Assembly (NCBI GenBank): GCA_002692165.1
Contig: NZJL01000002.1
Span: 1-12,151 of the forward strand
Direction: 5' to 3'
DNA: 12,151 nt
Source of the DNA: Porticoccaceae bacterium
Lineage (GTDB): Bacteria; Pseudomonadota; Gammaproteobacteria; Pseudomonadales; Porticoccaceae
Shown here: positions 10,536 through 12,151 of the stretch, piece by piece
How positions within the stretch are numbered: the first letter of the stretch is position 1
Layout of the letters: each line of letters starts with the position of its first letter
Translations under genes and position numbers: made by a program
The notes under the pieces: generated by a model
Databases searched by the model: none
What the model saw: the letters and a program-made list of their open reading frames with translations, nothing else
What the model was told of the DNA's origin: nothing

Positions 10536-10738
10536 TTATTACCTCTATCGCAAATTAATTGAAATGTCTAAAATTTAAATATTAAAAGGCATATGATATA
10601 GGCATAGGTTACTCACTCCCATAAGTTTCTTATTATCATTTAATAGGGATATGAATTAATTAGCAATGAGGGCGTTTGACAAATAATAAGCTACAATTAT
10701 TGGTATCAGCACATTACGCAAACAATGATACATAGATT
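10536..10738. other. Divergent promoter region between trxB and ftsK
   Basis: This AT-rich gap of 203 bases must hold start sites for both genes. TTTGACAAA at 10675-10683 is nearly symmetric, so it offers a -35 hexamer both ways: TTGACA on plus (six of six) and TTGTCA on minus (five of six). Neither has a good -10 at 16-18 bases, so I do not call a promoter. TACAAT at 10692-10697 resembles a -10 but lacks a partner. GGCATA repeats at 10588-10593 and 10601-10606, 13 bases apart. No LexA-type site is obvious. Confidence 0.5.
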
Positions 10739-12151
10739 ATGGATCCAACACTGAGCACAAACACAAGGGTAGCAAGATTATCAGCAGAGGGCGCTTTAAT
10801 AGGTCTGATATTGGTGTGTGTGATAATTTTTATCGCTTTGATAACATACTCACCAGACGATCCGGGATGGTCAACATCGGGCACAGGAGAAGCCGTAAAA
10901 AATAAAATTGGGCCCGTAGGTTCTATGCTTGCGGATTTCTTTTACTATGCTTTTGGCTTCATGGCATATGTTTTCCCTGCCGCATTGACATTGCGAGCAT
11001 TTGAAAAGCTGAGTCGATACTTTCGATCGTCTGATAGACACTTTGATCTCGAAGGATTTATCCTGACGATAGTTGGATTTATCCTAATTATGGCAAGCAC
11101 AACGGCTTTGACGCATATCCATATTAAAAGTGAAGACATATACTTTCAATATGCGGGCGGGCTATTGGGCTTCACAGTTGGAAACGCCTTCTTATCAGCA
11201 TTTAGCCAAATCGGAAGCAGTCTTATTTTGATTGCAATACTTTTATTCGGTGCAAGTGTCTTCGCAGACATTTCCTGGTTTCGAATTGGAAATGAGTTAC
11301 GCCACAAAATAATTTACTACTATAAAACTGTGAATCAGAAGATCCTGCTCAAGTTAGCCGAGAGGAAAGATTTATCTTTGTCCAAAAAAATTGTTAACGA
11401 GAGAAAGTCCAAATTATCTAATGAGCAAGCAGAACAAGCCAAGAGAATCGCCCCAATCATAGCGGTTCCCATTGGTGAAGAAATTAAAAGTGGTCGTTTT
11501 GAAAGGGAAAAACAACAATTATTATTCGAAAATGGTGATCTGAAAGACTCTCTGCCAGCTTTAAATTTGCTGGATTCTTCCAGAATCGATGAGGGAATCG
11601 GCTATTCCACAAAATCTCTGGAGCATTTGTCTCGCTTGCTGGAGCATAAACTTCAAGATTTTGGTATTAGTGTGAACGTTGTAGAAGTTCTCCCGGGTCC
11701 GGTCGTCACGCGTTTTGAAATTCAGCTTGCAGCAGGAGTTAAAGTCAGCCGGATTACGGCTTTAGCAAAAGATTTGGCTCGCTCTATGGCGGTTATAAGT
11801 GTGAGAGTAGTAGAGGTGATTTCAGGAAAGTCTGTTGTTGGCATAGAGATCCCCAATGAACAAAGAAAAATGGTAAGACTTAGCGAAGTACTTTCTAGTG
11901 ATTCTTATGACCGAGCTTCATCTCCTTTAACGCTAGCACTAGGACATGATATATCAGGAATTCCAGTCGTAGTTGACCTGGCTCGAATGCCCCATTTGCT
12001 TGTTGCCGGAACCACAGGCTCAGGCAAGTCAGTTGGAATAAATGCAATGCTTTTAAGCTTGCTTTTTAAATCCTCGTCAGAGTATGTAAAACTGATATTA
12101 ATTGATCCAAAAATGCTGGAACTTTCAGTATATGACGGTATTCCTCATCTA
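10739..12151 (+). CDS. ftsK: DNA translocase FtsK, 3' end cut by the window edge
   Basis: Septal DNA pump coupling division to chromosome segregation and XerCD-dif dimer resolution. I translated 471 codons from ATG 10739 with no stop. The N-terminal part has four predicted membrane segments (about 18-37, 66-88, 106-127, 158-178) that anchor it at the septum, with YSPDDPGWS after the first, as in relatives. A charged cytosolic linker of about 100 residues, far shorter than in E. coli, leads to the alpha/beta motor domains. GYSTKSLEHLSRLLEHKL (288-305) lies at the entry to the motor, then VLPGPVVTRFEIQ (317-329), and Walker A GTTGSGKS at 424-431. Walker B LILIDP is at 452-457, and the sequence ends in DPKMLELSVYDGIPHL. 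The C-terminal gamma domain, which reads KOPS and activates XerD, lies outside. An in-frame TAG six bases upstream supports this start; the ribosome-binding site is weak. Confidence 0.97.
   Translation, partial: MDPTLSTNTRVARLSAEGALIGLILVCVIIFIALITYSPDDPGWSTSGTGEAVKNKIGPVGSMLADFFYYAFGFMAYVFPAALTLRAFEKLSRYFRSSDRHFDLEGFILTIVGFILIMASTTALTHIHIKSEDIYFQYAGGLLGFTVGNAFLSAFSQIGSSLILIAILLFGASVFADISWFRIGNELRHKIIYYYKTVNQKILLKLAERKDLSLSKKIVNERKSKLSNEQAEQAKRIAPIIAVPIGEEIKSGRFEREKQQLLFENGDLKDSLPALNLLDSSRIDEGIGYSTKSLEHLSRLLEHKLQDFGISVNVVEVLPGPVVTRFEIQLAAGVKVSRITALAKDLARSMAVISVRVVEVISGKSVVGIEIPNEQRKMVRLSEVLSSDSYDRASSPLTLALGHDISGIPVVVDLARMPHLLVAGTTGSGKSVGINAMLLSLLFKSSSEYVKLILIDPKMLELSVYDGIPHL

Overview
The window is a conserved core-genome segment of a moderately AT-rich gammaproteobacterium (about 40-45% G+C by eye, not computed). 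The proteins read as gammaproteobacterial: E. coli-type PurB, NudJ beside MnmA, NADP-dependent Icd, ClpS-ClpA and Aat. The gene order resembles the Pseudomonas/Cellvibrio/Oceanospirillum type as I remember it: ftsK, trxB, aat, (ate), infA, clpA, clpS, (cspD), icd, nudix, mnmA, (hflD), purB, cupin oxygenase. The genes in parentheses are missing here, so this is a slimmed version. I see no insertion sequence, prophage, CRISPR array, tRNA, rRNA or clear sign of horizontal transfer, and I did not find an undescribed system.

Layout. Positions 1-3873 (minus strand) hold a probable operon read nudJ, mnmA, purB, then a partial ribosomal-oxygenase (RoxA/YcfD-type) gene that runs off the left edge. Positions 3874-4258 are a divergent regulatory gap with short repeats and a candidate extended -10 for icd. 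Positions 4259-5512 (plus) are icd. Positions 5681-8334 (plus) are the clpS-clpA pair. Convergent to it on the minus strand lies infA (8386-8604), preceded by a 244-base gap. The tightly packed trxB-aat pair follows (8849-10535, minus). A 203-base divergent spacer separates it from ftsK (10739 to the right edge, plus), which is cut just after its Walker motifs.

How the genes work together. Aat, ClpS and ClpA form most of the bacterial N-degron pathway. Aat adds Leu or Phe to N-terminal Lys or Arg, ClpS recognises the resulting N-degron, and ClpA unfolds the substrate for ClpP, which is not in the window. The second transferase, ate/bpt, normally found between aat and infA in this neighbourhood, is absent. 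A second theme is translation: IF-1, MnmA (tRNA wobble thiolation), RoxA-type L16 hydroxylation and tRNA-dependent Aat. TrxB (redox), Icd (TCA cycle), PurB (purines) and FtsK (division and chromosome segregation) are housekeeping neighbours.

Most observations worth a second look are modest: gene losses relative to the usual order, non-ATG starts, an in-frame TAG junction between purB and the oxygenase gene, a Pro-to-Ile change beside the PurB catalytic histidine, and several short intergenic repeats.
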